Shown piece after piece: positions 33,431 through 44,290 of a stretch of 64,000 nucleotides of DNA. This DNA is from Achatina immaculata. Lineage: Eukaryota > Mollusca > Gastropoda > Stylommatophora > Achatinidae. The notes under the pieces are model-generated. The model saw only the letters and a list, made by a program, of their open reading frames with translations, did not search any database and was not told where the DNA came from. The stretch spans positions 7,748,266 through 7,812,265 of the forward strand of contig CM019713.1 of the NCBI GenBank assembly GCA_009760885.1, given 5' to 3'. Both the position numbers and the translations under genes were made by a program. Numbering within the stretch: the first letter of the stretch is position 1; every line of letters begins with the position of its first letter.

Positions 33431-34310
33431 GGTAAGTGTAGTGGTTATTGCCTTCCCCTGTAAATCAAGTGATCAATGTAGTGGTTATTGCCTTCCCCTG
33501 TAAATCAAGTGATCAATGTAGTGGTTATTGCCTTCCCCTGTAAATCAAGTGATAAATGTAGTGGTTATTGCCTTCGCTTGTCAATCAAGTGATAAATGTA
33601 GTGGTTATTGCCTTCCCTTGTCAGTCAAGTGGTAAGTGTAGTGGTTATTGTCTTTCCTTGACGATCACCTAATAAGTGTAGTGGTTATTGCCTTCGCTTG
33701 TCAATCAAGTGATAAGTGTAGCGTTTATTGCTTTTGCTTGTCAATCAAGTGATAAATGTAGCGTTGATTGCTTTTGCTTGTCAATCAAATGATAAGTGTA
33801 GTGGTTATTGCTTTTGCTTGTCAATCAAGTGATAAGCGTAGCGTTTATTGCTTTTGTTTGTCAATCAAGTGATAAGTGTAGCGGTTATTGCTTTTGCCTG
33901 TCAATTAATTGATAAGCGTAGTGGTTATTGCCTTCGCTTATCAATCAAGTGATAAGTGTAGTGGCTATTGTTTTTGTTTGTCAATCAAGTGATAAGTGTA
34001 GTGGCTATTGCTTCTGCTTGTCAATCAAGTGACAAGTGTAGTGGCTATTGTTTTTGCTTGTCAATCAAGTGATAAGTGTAGTGGTTATTGCTTTTGTTTG
34101 TCAATCAAGTGATAAGTGTAGTGGTTATTGCTTTTGCTTGTCAATCAAGTGATAAGTGTAGTGGTTATTGTCTTCCCTTGTCAATCAAGTGATAAGTAGA
34201 GTGGTTATTGCCTTCCCTTGTCAATCAAGTGATAAATATAGTGGTTACTGCCTTCGCTTGTCGATAAAGTGATATGTGTAGTGGTTGTTTCATTCGCTTG
34301 CCGGTCAAGT
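33431..34310. repeat. 40-bp minisatellite x22 derived from a tRNA-like SINE head
   Basis: Exactly 22 units of 40 bp (AAGTGTAGTGGTTATTGCCT, then TCGCTTGTCAATCAAGTGAT). Each looks like the 5' half of a tRNA: an A-box-like TAGTGGTTA, then an anticodon arm CGCTTGTCAATCAAG with GTC in the loop, as in tRNA-Asp. The last unit runs directly into a SINE body with the matching T-arm. Confidence 0.9.
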
Positions 34311-34470
34311 GAGACCCTGGTTCTGTTTTGGACTAATTTTCTCACATCGGCCGGCACTGGGATCAATCCAGCCTCCAAAAAAATGAGCACCAGATGTTTC
34401 CCTTAGGAGAACAAAGACAGCGAGTACAAGTGCTAACACCCCCTACCTCAAACGCTGTGGTCCCCTAGAA
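34290..34470 (+). mobile_element. tRNA-derived SINE flanked by arrays made from its own ends
   Basis: Starts with CATTCGCTTGCCGGTCAAGT, GAGACCCTGGTTCTG (worn B-box), continues ATGAGCACCAGATGT, GACAGCGAGTACAAGTG, CTACCTCAAACGCTGTGG and ends GTCCCCTAGAAGTGTGAAGG. The body matches the 47335 SINE. Its head merges into the 40-bp array (33431-34310) and its tail into the 32-bp array (34470-34785). Confidence 0.65.
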
Positions 34471-34785
34471 GTGTGAAGGAACTAACACTCCTGCAGTGTG
34501 AAGGAACTAACACTTCACACTCCTGCAGCGTGAAGGAACTAACACTTCACACTCCTGCAGTGTGAAGGAACTAACACTTCATACTCCTGCAGTGTGAAGG
34601 AACTAACACTTCACACTCTTGCAGTGTGAAGGAACTAATACTCCTGCAGTGTGAAGGAACTAACACTTCATACTCCTGCAATGTGAAGAAACTAACACTT
34701 CACACTCCTGCAGTGTGAAGGAACTAACACTTCATACTCCTGCAGTGTGAAGGAACTAACACTTCATACTCCTGCAGTGTGAAAA
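34470..34785. repeat. 32-bp minisatellite x10 derived from a SINE tail
   Basis: Units of about 32 bp (CTCCTGCAGTGTGAAGGAAC, then TAACACTTCACA), two of them shortened. The first copy is continuous with the SINE end at 34455-34470. The 47335 SINE ends with the related CTCTAACGCTTCATCCCCTA in single copy. Confidence 0.88.
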
Positions 34786-34789
34786 TGAC

Positions 34790-35360
34790 ACAGGACTTAG
34801 ATTTTTTTTAAAATGTCTGATGTCATGAAAACAGTTTACGCGTTACAGTCTCCGTAGAAACCCGCTGCTGCTTGCTAACACCCATGGATACACTCTTAAA
34901 ATTTCCAATATTGTACCACATAAATCTAGGTTGAAACATCTAATATGTACAGTTTCTAACAATTATTTCCGTATTTTTTTCATACAACTGTGCCAAAATA
35001 TTTGTGACGTTATAATGACTTTTCATTCTCGTTTTGTTCACTCATGCAGAGATCAATACTAGAAATTAGGCTGTCAGAGACTACTACTCAGCAGGTTCCA
35101 CTGCCCTGATTAGATGTTCTTTTCTCTTTAGTTTAGTTCTTTCATCTAAATTCACGTTCTAAATTCTCCAATTTCTGTTTTTATTTGAGACATAAAAAAA
35201 TCTGTAGACTGTCTCATGTCAACTCAATAATTTAAGTTTTTTTTTTTAAGAAAAAGATGTCATCGTGTCTCTAGGAAATTTAAAAAAGAAACAAAGTTTT
35301 CTTAAGACAAAATCTCACTTAACTCCTTCCCAGTCTCACCTGGTCACCTGACCAGTTCAC
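34790..35360. other. AT-rich non-coding stretch
   Basis: Nothing recognised apart from a T-run at 35239-35248. Confidence 0.5.
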
Positions 35361-35364
35361 CTGG

Positions 35365-35640
35365 CTGTTCATCTTATCACGCTACTCTGTTTTTCATAAC
35401 CTGGCCGAGAAAGAACACAATTCCAAGCTTGGTTAAGCATTTAATCCCTTCTACTTGCACTAAAGATATAAGAGATGCATTTACAAAAAGGTATAAAGAG
35501 TGAGAAATGTAGGCAGGAACGAGAGAGTGGCAGAAATAAGATGACCAAGTATAAATAAAGAACATTCAAGAACCCAATATTTTGGCAGATGCCTTTATCG
35601 AGGACCACATACAAAAATAAATAAATAAATAAATAAATAA
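35365..35640 (+). repeat. Solo copy of the foldback arm family, ending in (AAAT)n
   Basis: Contains TATAAAGAGTGAGAAATGTA, then AATAAAGAACATTCAAGAAC CCAATATTTTGGCAGATGCC, matching the foldback arms in order and orientation. It ends in (AAAT)n at 35611-35640. Confidence 0.55.
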
Positions 35641-35850
35641 AAACAGATAAAAAATTAAGAAATTATCTTTTTTAGTATCCTCGTAATAAAGACGGGAACA
35701 AAATGTCTGTTTTTGTTGCCAGAACCAGTTTTACCAGTCGTCATTTCTCTTATCTCTCACCAGTCTCCTACTCTACTCGAGCGATTCTCGTGCAGTTAAA
35801 TGACACTACATCATTAGAAGAAAATGAATTCCAAAATTTTTAACGCTATT

Positions 35851-36116
35851 TTTGCACTGACAGGGTCCCAAGTTTAACCTTCATATTTGCACTGACAGGG
35901 TCCCAAGTTTAACCTTCATATTTGCACTGACAGGGTCCTAAGTTTAACCTTCATATTTGCACTGACAGGGTCCCAAGTTTAACCTTCATATTTTCACTGA
36001 CAGGGTCCCAAGTTTAACCTTCATATTTGCACTGACAGGGTCCTAAGTTTAACCTTCATATTTGCACTGACAAGGTCCTAAGTTTAACCTTCATTTTTGC
36101 ACCGACAGGGTCCTAA
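35851..36116. repeat. 35-bp minisatellite x7.6
   Basis: Core TTTGCACTGACAGGGTCCCA, then AGTTTAACCTTCATA, with C/T alternation at one site (TCCCA or TCCTA). Confidence 0.92.
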
Positions 36117-36517
36117 GTGCGATGTCTACCTTATTTCCTCCACCACCGCCCCCCAACCCCCGTCCCCTTTCTCACAGCAACCTCCTCTTTTAATAATCAA
36201 GACTCCGCCACTGTTTTCTAAAGCTGCCTGCCGCCTACATGAGACATTTATGCATGCCCAGGTAATTCCAGGCACGTGGAACTCAGCATTACAAACATCT
36301 CTCTCTCTCTGTCTTTCTCTCTCAAAATAAGATTCTTTTGGCTAAATTTAACTTTTAGATTCCTCGACCTGGCATCACGTGATTACACAATAACGTTTAT
36401 AATAAACACTCACGCCATGTTTGTAGAGGGAAATGATGCTTTATCAACAATTAGTTTAGGCAGTGATTTGCAAAAATTTGAATCTTCAAAAAATCGGAAG
36501 AAGTGATACATTAGGAT

Positions 36518-36653
36518 GAGTCAAAAATTAACCGCAAATCAAAAGCACGTAACAATGACAAATATGTGAAAAGATTTTTTGATTCACTCTCAAGTCTTTT
36601 AACATTTTATTTCTATGGTTAGGTCACTTGATTTGTGGTTAGTTTCTGTCTCG
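36518..36653. mobile_element. 136-bp foldback MITE, copy 2
   Basis: GAGTCAAAAATTAACCGCAA pairs with the reverse of TTGATTTGTGGTTAGTTTCT at the far end. The inner stem AATATGTGAAAAGA faces TCTTTTAACATTT. Same length and motif order as 13181-13315, so one family. Confidence 0.7.
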
Positions 36654-36820
36654 CCTTTAATTATTTTATTTGTAATTTGTAAAACACTTTTTGGCTGTTT
36701 TAAACTGCACTTACGTAAGTGAATAGTGAATAATAGAAACTAAATACTGTACTCAACATTTTAGACAAACAATAATAATAATAATAATCAAAAGCTCTGA
36801 TGGATAGAGCACTGGAAGTT

Positions 36821-37209
36821 CTGTACACGTTTAAGATAAAGTCCTCGTTTAATGCAACTTACGTGCATTAAGCGGTGCATTGACTTCAGTTGTTATCAAA
36901 GAGTAAACAAAATTATCTTTTTTTTTAACTTCAGCATGCCATTTTGTTCTAAATAGTGATAGTGTTAATTCATTCTAATTATAGTCATGTCATTTTTCTG
37001 TACATGTTTAAGATAAAGTCCTGGATTGGAATTCTGTACACGTTTAAGATAAAGTCCTCGTTTAATGCAACTTACGTGCATTAAGCGGTGCATTGACTTC
37101 AGTTGTTATCAAAGAGTAAACAAAATTATCTTTTTTTTTAACTTCAGCATGCCATTTTGTTCTAAATAGTGATAGTGTTAATTCATTCTAATTATAGTCA
37201 TGTCATTTC
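36821..37209. repeat. 213-bp-spaced direct duplication (two copies of about 176 bp)
   Basis: 36821-36996 (CTGTACACGTTTAAGATAAA through GTCATGTCATTT) is repeated almost perfectly at 37034-37209. A truncated third start lies at about 37000-37020 (CTGTACATGTTTAAGATAAA). A recent local duplication. Confidence 0.9.
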
Positions 37210-37475
37210 ATTCTAAATAATAACCGCCTCATTTCATTCTAAATAGTAACCGTCTCGTTTCATTCTAAATAGTAACCGTCTCATTTCATTCTAAATAGTA
37301 ACCGCCTCATTTCATTCTAAATAGTAACCGCCTCATTTCATTCTAAATAGTAACCGCCTCATTTCATTCTAAATAGTAACCGCCTCATTTCATTCTAAAT
37401 AGTAACCGCCTCATTTCATTCTAAATAGTAACCGCCTCATTTCATTCTAAATAGTAACCGCCTCGTTTCATTCTA
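37205..37475. repeat. 26-bp minisatellite x10
   Basis: Units of CATTTCATTCTAAATAGTAA, then CCGCCT. It begins at the end of the second copy of the 36821 duplication, where the related single-copy sequence TTCATTCTAATTATAGTCAT occurs, so that unit probably seeded the array. Confidence 0.9.
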
Positions 37476-37814
37476 ATAACCATTTAATTTCATTCTAAGT
37501 AACAGTAATGTCATTTAATTCTAGTTAATAGTCACGCCATTTCATTCTAATTAGTAACCATGTCATTTTATTCTAAATAATAGCAGTGTCACTTCATTCT
37601 AAATAATAGCCATGTCATTTCGTTCTAAATAATCTCCATCTGTTGCAGGGAACAGATAGTTCATCGTTTCTGAAGGTCTTGGTAGTTTGGTACTTGAAGG
37701 TTGTTGAAGATTACATTGCTTATCATCGTTAAGCTGAGAAAAAAGGCTCTAATGATTGGATCTAAGAAATAGGTACACATGATGGGGAAGATAAAACTTC
37801 TGGTTTCATGATTT

Positions 37815-38259
37815 CACTAAGATAAGCAAGATCTTTCCCATCGCAACATATGCCTATGAGACCTGGACACTTAACAAAACAGCTGAGAAACACATAAATG
37901 CCTTTGAATGTAAATGCTACAAAAGAGTTTTTCAAATATCATGGACACAAAAAAGAACAAATATATCCATACTACAGAAACTTAATATTGAAGAAGGCTG
38001 GCTAGTAAAGAGGATTAAAGAGAGAAAACTTAAATATTTTGGACACATTAAGCGTCATGATAATCTAGAGAAAACCGTCTTGGAAGGGTACATAATGGGG
38101 AAAAGAAAGAGAGGAAGACCAAGGCGCAGATGGCTGCAAGACATCGTTGATGATCTGCAAATGGATGCATCAGCAGCAGGCCATCTTGCTCACAACCGAG
38201 AGGCCTACAGGAGTGCTGTTAGGGAGGCAAAGTTCCGCAAGAGACATGCAAATGAATAA
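37815..38259 (+). pseudogene. LINE-B 3' fragment, open to its stop
   Basis: Reads IATYAYETWTLNKTAEKHIN, QISWTQKRTNISILQKLNIE, RIKERKLKYFGHIKRHDNLE, GKRKRGRPRRRWLQDIVDDL and KFRKRHANE stop. It is the least degraded C-terminal copy of LINE-B here and keeps the basic GKRKRGRPRRRW motif. Confidence 0.85.
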
Positions 38260-38399
38260 CTGAACGAAGCAAGATAAATTCAAAGGGGAAAATTCAGTTA
38301 GAAACTTAGCTTTCTACGCAGTCTGTTGAAAGTGTACTTAGTGTATTCCAGATAAGGCTGATTTCTGATTACCTGTAATTTATCTTTCAGGGATGAAGC

Positions 38400-38770
38400 C
38401 GCTGTCCGATGAAGTAACTAGTGACCCATAGTTGATATGCTAGTGTCAGGGCTAGCGACCCATAGCTGATATGCTAGCGTCAGGGTTAGCGACCTATAGC
38501 CTACCAAGACCCTGTCCCACCTCTCCGTTGGTACACCTAGTAACAGGCCTAGCCTGGCTAACGGAGAAGGAATGGCCATAGTCCCCATGGTGGTGGAGTC
38601 TGCTAAAGAAGCATTGCTCACCCCCTGTTTTTAGCTGTACTCCGGGACTGAGAAAAAAAAACAGCTGCCATAACCCGCTCCCAAGCCGATAAGATGCTGT
38701 GCCTCAACACTTTCACAGCATCGGCTGCAAAGAACACCAGCTCGCAGTTACAGGGAGATAGTACAAGTGC
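38400..38770 (-). repeat. Dispersed repeat X, copy 3
   Basis: The minus strand reads SNASLADSTTMGTMAIPSPL, ARLGLLLGVPTERWDRVLVG and SLTLTLAYQLWVA. The last 30 bp before it (about 38425-38490) contain a tandem repeat of the GCTGATATGCTAGTGTCAGG segment. Confidence 0.72.
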
Positions 38771-38774
38771 AAGT

Positions 38775-39425
38775 ATTCATCGTTTCCGACCAAATCTCTC
38801 TCACAAAGGCACCAGTTCGTCTCTGGTCCTTCAGCCGTAGGGCTTCTTCTGTAGGGAACTGAGATCTGACCAGGTCCTTTATCTGCGGGGACTGTGTAGC
38901 TGGCCTGTCTGGATGATACGTCTGTGTCTCTCTTCCGCGAGAATGTAGGTCTGTTGAGCTCATTTTTCAGCTTGCCGTGAAGATGGTGTCACAGCCTGTA
39001 CTGTTCTGTTCTTAAGCGGAATAACTTGGTCGCTTCTTGAGATCTTATTTGTTGTGATTACTTTAATGCGTCATGAATTAAAGTATGATTTGATAGTGTA
39101 TAAAAACTATATTAAATTGCTATGATTTGATGGAGTTACAAAAGAAACATTAATTATTTTGAAACTTAGAATGTGACTAAACTGGCCAGTGTGACTTCAA
39201 CTTCAGGTTGTGTTGTTGTTGTTTTTTTGGACCTGTCACAATGGTAATGTGACATTCGAAACTTATTCACATTAAGACCATGGCCCCCAGAAGACGGTTA
39301 GGGGGAACTATTTTCTTCATCGTTAGAATTAAATAAGCAATAAGTCTGCCAGAATAGCAAGTGACAAACAACTGACACATCTTTGAAGTTTTCACGTATC
39401 AGCGCCATCATTTGTAGTTCCCTGC
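38775..39425. other. Non-coding stretch
   Basis: Nothing recognised beyond the edge of repeat X. Confidence 0.5.
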
Positions 39426-39429
39426 AGAA

Positions 39430-40125
39430 AGAGTTATGTATTGGCAGCAAGAGTTCTGTAGTGGCAGAAAGAGTTATGTAGTGGCAGCAAGAGTTCTGTA
39501 GTGGCAGAAAGAGTTATGTAGTGGCAGCAAGAGTTCTGTAGTGGCAGCAAGAGTTCTGTAGTGGCAGAAAGAGTTATGTGGTGGCAGAAAGAGTTCTGTA
39601 GTGGCAGAAAGAGTTCTGTAGTGGCAGAAAGAGTTCTTATGTAGTGGCAGCAAGAGTTCTGTAGTGGCAGAAAGAGTTATGTAGTGGCAGCAAGAGTTCT
39701 GTAGTGGCAGAAAGAGTTCTGTAGTGGCAGAAAGAGTTCTGTAGTGGCAGAAAGAGTTCTGTAGTGGCAGAAAGAGTTATGTAGTGGCAGAAAGAGTTAT
39801 GTAGTAGCAGAAAGAGTTATGTAGTGGCAGCAAGAGTTTTGTAGTGGCAGAAAGAGTTATGTAATGGCAGCAAGAGTTATGTAGTGGCAGAAAGAGTTAT
39901 GTAGTGGCAGCAAGAGTTCTGTAGTGGCAGAAAGAGTTATGTAGTGGCAGCAAGAGTTCTGTAGTGGCAGAAAGAGTTCTGTAGTGGCAGAAAGAGTTAT
40001 GTAGTGGCAGAAAGAGTTATGTAGTGGCAGCAAGAGTTCTGTAGTGGCAGAAAGAGTTATGTAGTGGCAGAAAGAGTTATGTATTGGCAGAAAGAGTTAT
40101 GTAGTAGCAGAAAGAATTATGTAGT
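39430..40125. repeat. 20-bp minisatellite x35
   Basis: About 35 units of GTAGTGGCAGAAAGAGTTAT. Two alternating sites (AGAAAG/AGCAAG and TTAT/TTCT) form mixed higher-order patterns. The largest array by copy number in the window. Confidence 0.95.
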
Positions 40126-40129
40126 GATC

Positions 40130-40825
40130 TGTCAAGTGGGATGATCGCAGTTTAGAATATATGGAATATAATTAGTGTGTAGGTATACAACTATACACAA
40201 AGCATTGCAGTAAAGCTGTGATACCACACAGGCAATTATGATTCTATTCTAGAAGCTGAGATAAGTCATTTGCCATTTTTCTTTAATTTTTTTTCATTTT
40301 TTTATTGTTTTTTTTAACATCAAAGTAATATGAATCTGTACTTTGTCTCCTCTCTCTGATTCTTCGTCTTGTTTGTTTTTGTTTGACAAAGGCTCGCGCC
40401 GAAACGTCACAAGTGTGTTATCGTTAAATAATAAAGCTGTTCCTACTTTTTTTCCTAGTTTATGCATTTTAGAATATATGGAAGTGTGCGGAAACAAGTG
40501 TCCATCCCTCACAAGACTTAGCGCTGCCCGGGGAGCAGATATCAGGGATGTATCTTGGACTAGCAACACCCTAGACGTTCCTCCTTCAAGCTTGCTACTA
40601 TATGCTTCGCCGAGATTCTCACGTATTGTATGTGACACATCGGCACTTATTCTTACATATCCATATATCTAGACCAAAGATTTTTTTTTAATCCCGTGAA
40701 GCTATTTGTACCATTCGTTTGCTGAATATCGAAAATATGTGGAGACAACTGATACAATGCCTTCTATTCACATATAATGATAAGAATGTGGGTATACATA
40801 AGAATGGCCCATATCAAGTGGACAG
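40130..40825. other. Non-coding stretch with a 'GCCGAAACGTC' motif
   Basis: GACAAAGGCTCGCGCCGAAA at 40385-40404 recalls the foldback arm motif (AAAAGGCTC..GCCGAAATATT) and similar sequences near the ends of Penelope-like elements. No coding region is supported. Confidence 0.35.
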
Positions 40826-40829
40826 AGAA

Positions 40830-41165
40830 GAAAACAAAGAAATAAATGCTTGAACAGCTGGAAGTGAAAAAAAAACATACTGAAAATCATAATAACAAGA
40901 CAACTAAGATACTATAGGCACGTCAAGAAGCATAATACTATATTGAAAACTCTACTTGAGGGCAAGATTGAAGGGAAGATAACAAGAGGAAGACAAGGGA
41001 CACAGATGGGTGAACGACATCTAAAGATGAACAGAAACCAGCTTGGCCGCCGAGTGCACTACAGAGACAAGAAGCAGAACAGATTGGAGACTTATTGCAG
41101 CCAAACTTCCGTGGAGAGACGGCATAAAATGATCAGTTACATGGAAGATTTCCTTCAGGAATCGA
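40830..41165 (+). pseudogene. LINE-F 3' fragment
   Basis: Degenerate. Frames give TLLEGKIEGKITRGRQGTQM, NRNQLGRRVHYRDKKQNRLE, which follow the usual LINE end pattern (EGKIEGKRxRGRQ, then W-rich end). The 3' end has no clear tail. Confidence 0.55.
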
Positions 41166-41289
41166 GACATATAATGCAGTAAAAGACGTGGAAGATGCAT
41201 GCAAATAAGTCTGTTTTGTTAAATGCATCACTTACTGAAACTGAAAATACATCGCTGATTTTTTTGCTGATTGTTGGCAGAATTTATGG

Positions 41290-41670
41290 GAAGAGTAGTG
41301 GGACTTCGATGCTGGATGTTGACAGAACTGATGGGAGAGCAGTGGCACTTCGATGCTGGATGTTGACAGAACTGATGGGAGAGCAGTGGCACTTCGATGC
41401 TGGATGTTGACAGAACTGATGGGAAAAGCAGTGGCACTTCGATGCTGGATGTTGACAGAACTGATGGGAAAAGCAGTGGCACTTCGATGCTGGATGTTGA
41501 CAGAATTGATGGGAAGAGCAGTGGCACTTCGATGCTGGATGTTGACAGAACTGATGGGAAAGCAGTGGCACTTCGATGCTGGATGTTGACAGAACTGATG
41601 GGAAAGCAGTGGCACTTCGATGCTGGATGTTGACAGAACTGATGGGAGAGCAGTGGCACTTCGATGCTCT
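41290..41670. repeat. 44-bp minisatellite x8-9
   Basis: Core AGCAGTGGCACTTCGATGCT, then GGATGTTGACAGAACTGATG. Single-base length changes (GGGAAAAGC, GGGAGAGC) shift frame between units. Confidence 0.93.
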
Positions 41671-41784
41671 TGGATATCTGAATTAACATCTAATAATTCT
41701 GGCTTGCCACAGAGTTTGCTATTTTCCTCTTATGTTAATTTCTATAGCTTTACGGTAGTTACACCGTGTATTTGTGTGGATACA

Positions 41785-41862
41785 CACACATGCACACACA
41801 CACACATGCGCGCACGCACACACACACACAAACACCCCCCACACACACACATACACACAAAC
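41785..41862. repeat. (CA)n microsatellite
   Basis: Imperfect CA repeat with ATGCGCGC and CCCC interruptions. Confidence 0.9.
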
Positions 41863-41869
41863 ATACTAG

Positions 41870-42635
41870 AAAAGTCTGAGAGTCCGTGTTTTAAATATCA
41901 AACCCAGAAAAGTCTATCAATTCTCCTTTAAGCTCCCTGGTAAAGATAGCCCGCCCTTGTAAGCCTCGCCAAATTCTCGCTTAGACACAAGCTAAAACTC
42001 GCGTTAGGTAAAAATTATGTTATAATATACATGCTTCCCTGCATGCAGCAATAAGTGGCTGACTTGTCAGGTTAAAGACAGGGTACTGAGTTCTTTAAGG
42101 GCAAAAAAAAAAGTAACTGGATTTGCTTCTTTACTTATATATGCACTAAGAACGATGACATTTTTGTGATGTTTTGTAATCTGTATTATCAATGATGAGA
42201 AAATACAGTTAACTCTTCCAGTAAGCATAATAGTTTACACAGGGGCAAATTATACTAAAGCTACTAAACTGCTGCAGTATAACAGTACAAGGCACTGTTA
42301 AAATGTACAGAGGTGAAAGGCTAAGCATGACACGGAAGGTGAGAAGAGGAAATATAAAACTCCAGGTAGACTTGTAAAGTGGCAAATAAGGAGAAGAAAA
42401 CGGGTAAAAATGACAAAAAGAATAGCATGATCTTTTCTTAGGGACCCGTTCCAATTTGTTTTGCCATCTTAAAGGTTAGAACCAAGACATACTGAGAGTA
42501 GAGGCGCCACGCTTCCAGCGTCTTTTATCAACACAGTTAAGTGTCTGGCAAGTCTGAAGGAAAAAAGTAATTTTAGACTTGTACACATTGATAGCTGCCA
42601 CGTCATCGATTCTGTTATTTCAAGGCCGGAGAAAG
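41870..42635. other. AT-rich non-coding stretch
   Basis: Nothing recognised. Confidence 0.5.
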
Positions 42636-42639
42636 GGAA

Positions 42640-43085
42640 AAACATAAACTGTAACTGTAATCAGTAATGCCACATTCCGGGCATTCCCATGCGTGCTCCG
42701 CCTTCCGTTCCAACACCAACAGACGTGTGCGCTGCTGATGGAGTAAGTCATATACTGGTTGTGGGTATAACATGCGCTAAAACACTTCTTTCGGAAAAAC
42801 GTTCAATTCCCTTCTTCTCCCCCAATTTTATCATCTTCCTGAAGTAATTGTCGTCATTCAACCCCATATCGTCCTTCATAGGCAGCCTGGTTCTAGGGAC
42901 TGTTATTGCCGGAGGTGGGGAGGAGAATTCGCTCTCCACTCTAACGGCGTGCGTCTCAAACAGCCTCTGGCAGTCAAGTCCAGCTCTTGGCCTTCCCGTG
43001 GCAGAACTGTTTAAACTGACAGGAGAAGGGGAGAAGGCGAATATCTGGCGCCTGAAAACCAGACACATAGTGTAGATGAGTGACA
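42640..43085 (-). pseudogene. LINE-H C-terminal fragment
   Basis: A minus-strand frame of 112 codons (43086-42748) contains DDMGLNDDNYFRKMIKLGEK, the same sequence that ends the 45912 copy. It continues downstream to HAWECPECGITDYSYS, a Cys-rich end typical of non-LTR zinc knuckles. Confidence 0.65.
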
Positions 43086-43249
43086 CGTTTGGTAGCTCAT
43101 CTACCGCTGCTGGCGAGATTCTTCAGCTGCCGTGCGTGGAGTGGTGCTCCTCCCGGCCAATGAAGAAAGGTGCAAAAGGGGTTGCCGCGCGGTACCACTG
43201 CGGAAAAGGTGGTAGAAAGCTTAAAGCAAAGTAAACTGTCAAATCACGG

Positions 43250-43910
43250 CACCTCTGGTCTGGAGGTCGGCCACGTCCTAAGTGCAGTCATATCGGGTGA
43301 AATGCATGAACCGGCTTAACCCAGAGGTTAAGACACTGCTGGCGAGACTCCTCGAATGCCGCGCGTGGAGTGAAGCTCCTCCCGGTCAAGGAAGAAAATG
43401 CGGAAAAGAAATAAGGGTTGCTATGCGGCGCCGATGTGAAAAGGTGAAGGAAAGTGAAATTTGATTGGTATGTACAGAAGTATCGCTGAGAGAGCTACAC
43501 ATACCACTGCGCCTCTGCTGTAGAGGCCGGCCACGTCCGAAATACACCTACACTGGTGAAATATGCCTAAACCGGCACACACCAGGGGTGAAACTTGCTG
43601 GCTAGGCATGTCACGCCACCTCCGCTCTAGAGGTCGGTCACGCCCGATATACAACCATACTGGTGAAATATGCCTAAACCGGCACACACCAGGGGTGAAA
43701 CTTAATGGCCAGGCATGTCACGCCACCTCCGCTCTAGAGGTCGGTCATGCCCGATATACAACCATACTGGTGAAATATGCCTAAACCGGCTTATACCAGG
43801 GGTGAAACTTGAAGGCTACGCATGTCGCGTTACCTCTGCTCTAGAGGTCGGTCACGTCCCAAACACGCCCGTACTAGGATAATATGCCTAAACCGGCTCA
43901 ACCCAGGGGT
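43250..43910. repeat. About 107-bp tandem monomers (4 regular, 1-2 degenerate)
   Basis: CTCTAGAGGTCGGTCACGCC recurs at 43625, 43732 and 43839, a spacing of 107 bp. Each unit also contains TGAAATATGCCTAAACCGGC and CCAGGGGTGAAACTT. More degenerate units begin at about 43258 and 43515, separated by a longer variant segment that itself repeats the one at 43100-43200. Confidence 0.85.
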
Positions 43911-44029
43911 GGAAGTCATTAGTGGCGAGGATTCATCCTCCTGGACAAAAGCTCCATCCTTGTCACAACTAGGAAGGGTAGCGGCCACGACCACAAAATG
44001 CTGAAGTCGGAGACACTGGACCAGGGCAG

Positions 44030-44290
44030 TCTAGATAGGCAACCACCTCTCACCCGGCGGGGATGTATGCATATCCTAATCACGCTGAGGTTTTTCGGTG
44101 AGAAAGTCTAACACCGGACTGGATGGGCAGCCACCTCTCACCCGGCGGTGATACATGGGTATCTCAAAACACGTCGAGGTTTTCCGGTGAGAAAGTCCAA
44201 CTCAGGCCTGGGTGGGCTACCACCTCTCACCCAGCGGGGATATACTGATATCCTAAACACGTCGAGGTTTCCGGTGAGAAAGTCCAACTC
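44030..44290. repeat. About 85-bp tandem monomers x3
   Basis: ACCACCTCTCACCCGGCGG followed by CACGTCGAGGTTTTCCGGTG and AGAAAGTCCAACTC recurs three times. The reverse strand is open across it only because of the repeat. Confidence 0.85.

Noticed and set aside
33431..34310. CRISPR-like regular spacing in the 40-bp array
   Set aside because: There are no unique spacers; the whole unit repeats, and the sequence is eukaryotic with a SINE origin.
41228..41689. Overlapping 78-153 codon repetitive frames on both strands
   Set aside because: A 44-bp minisatellite without stops; all frames are open by repetition, not selection.
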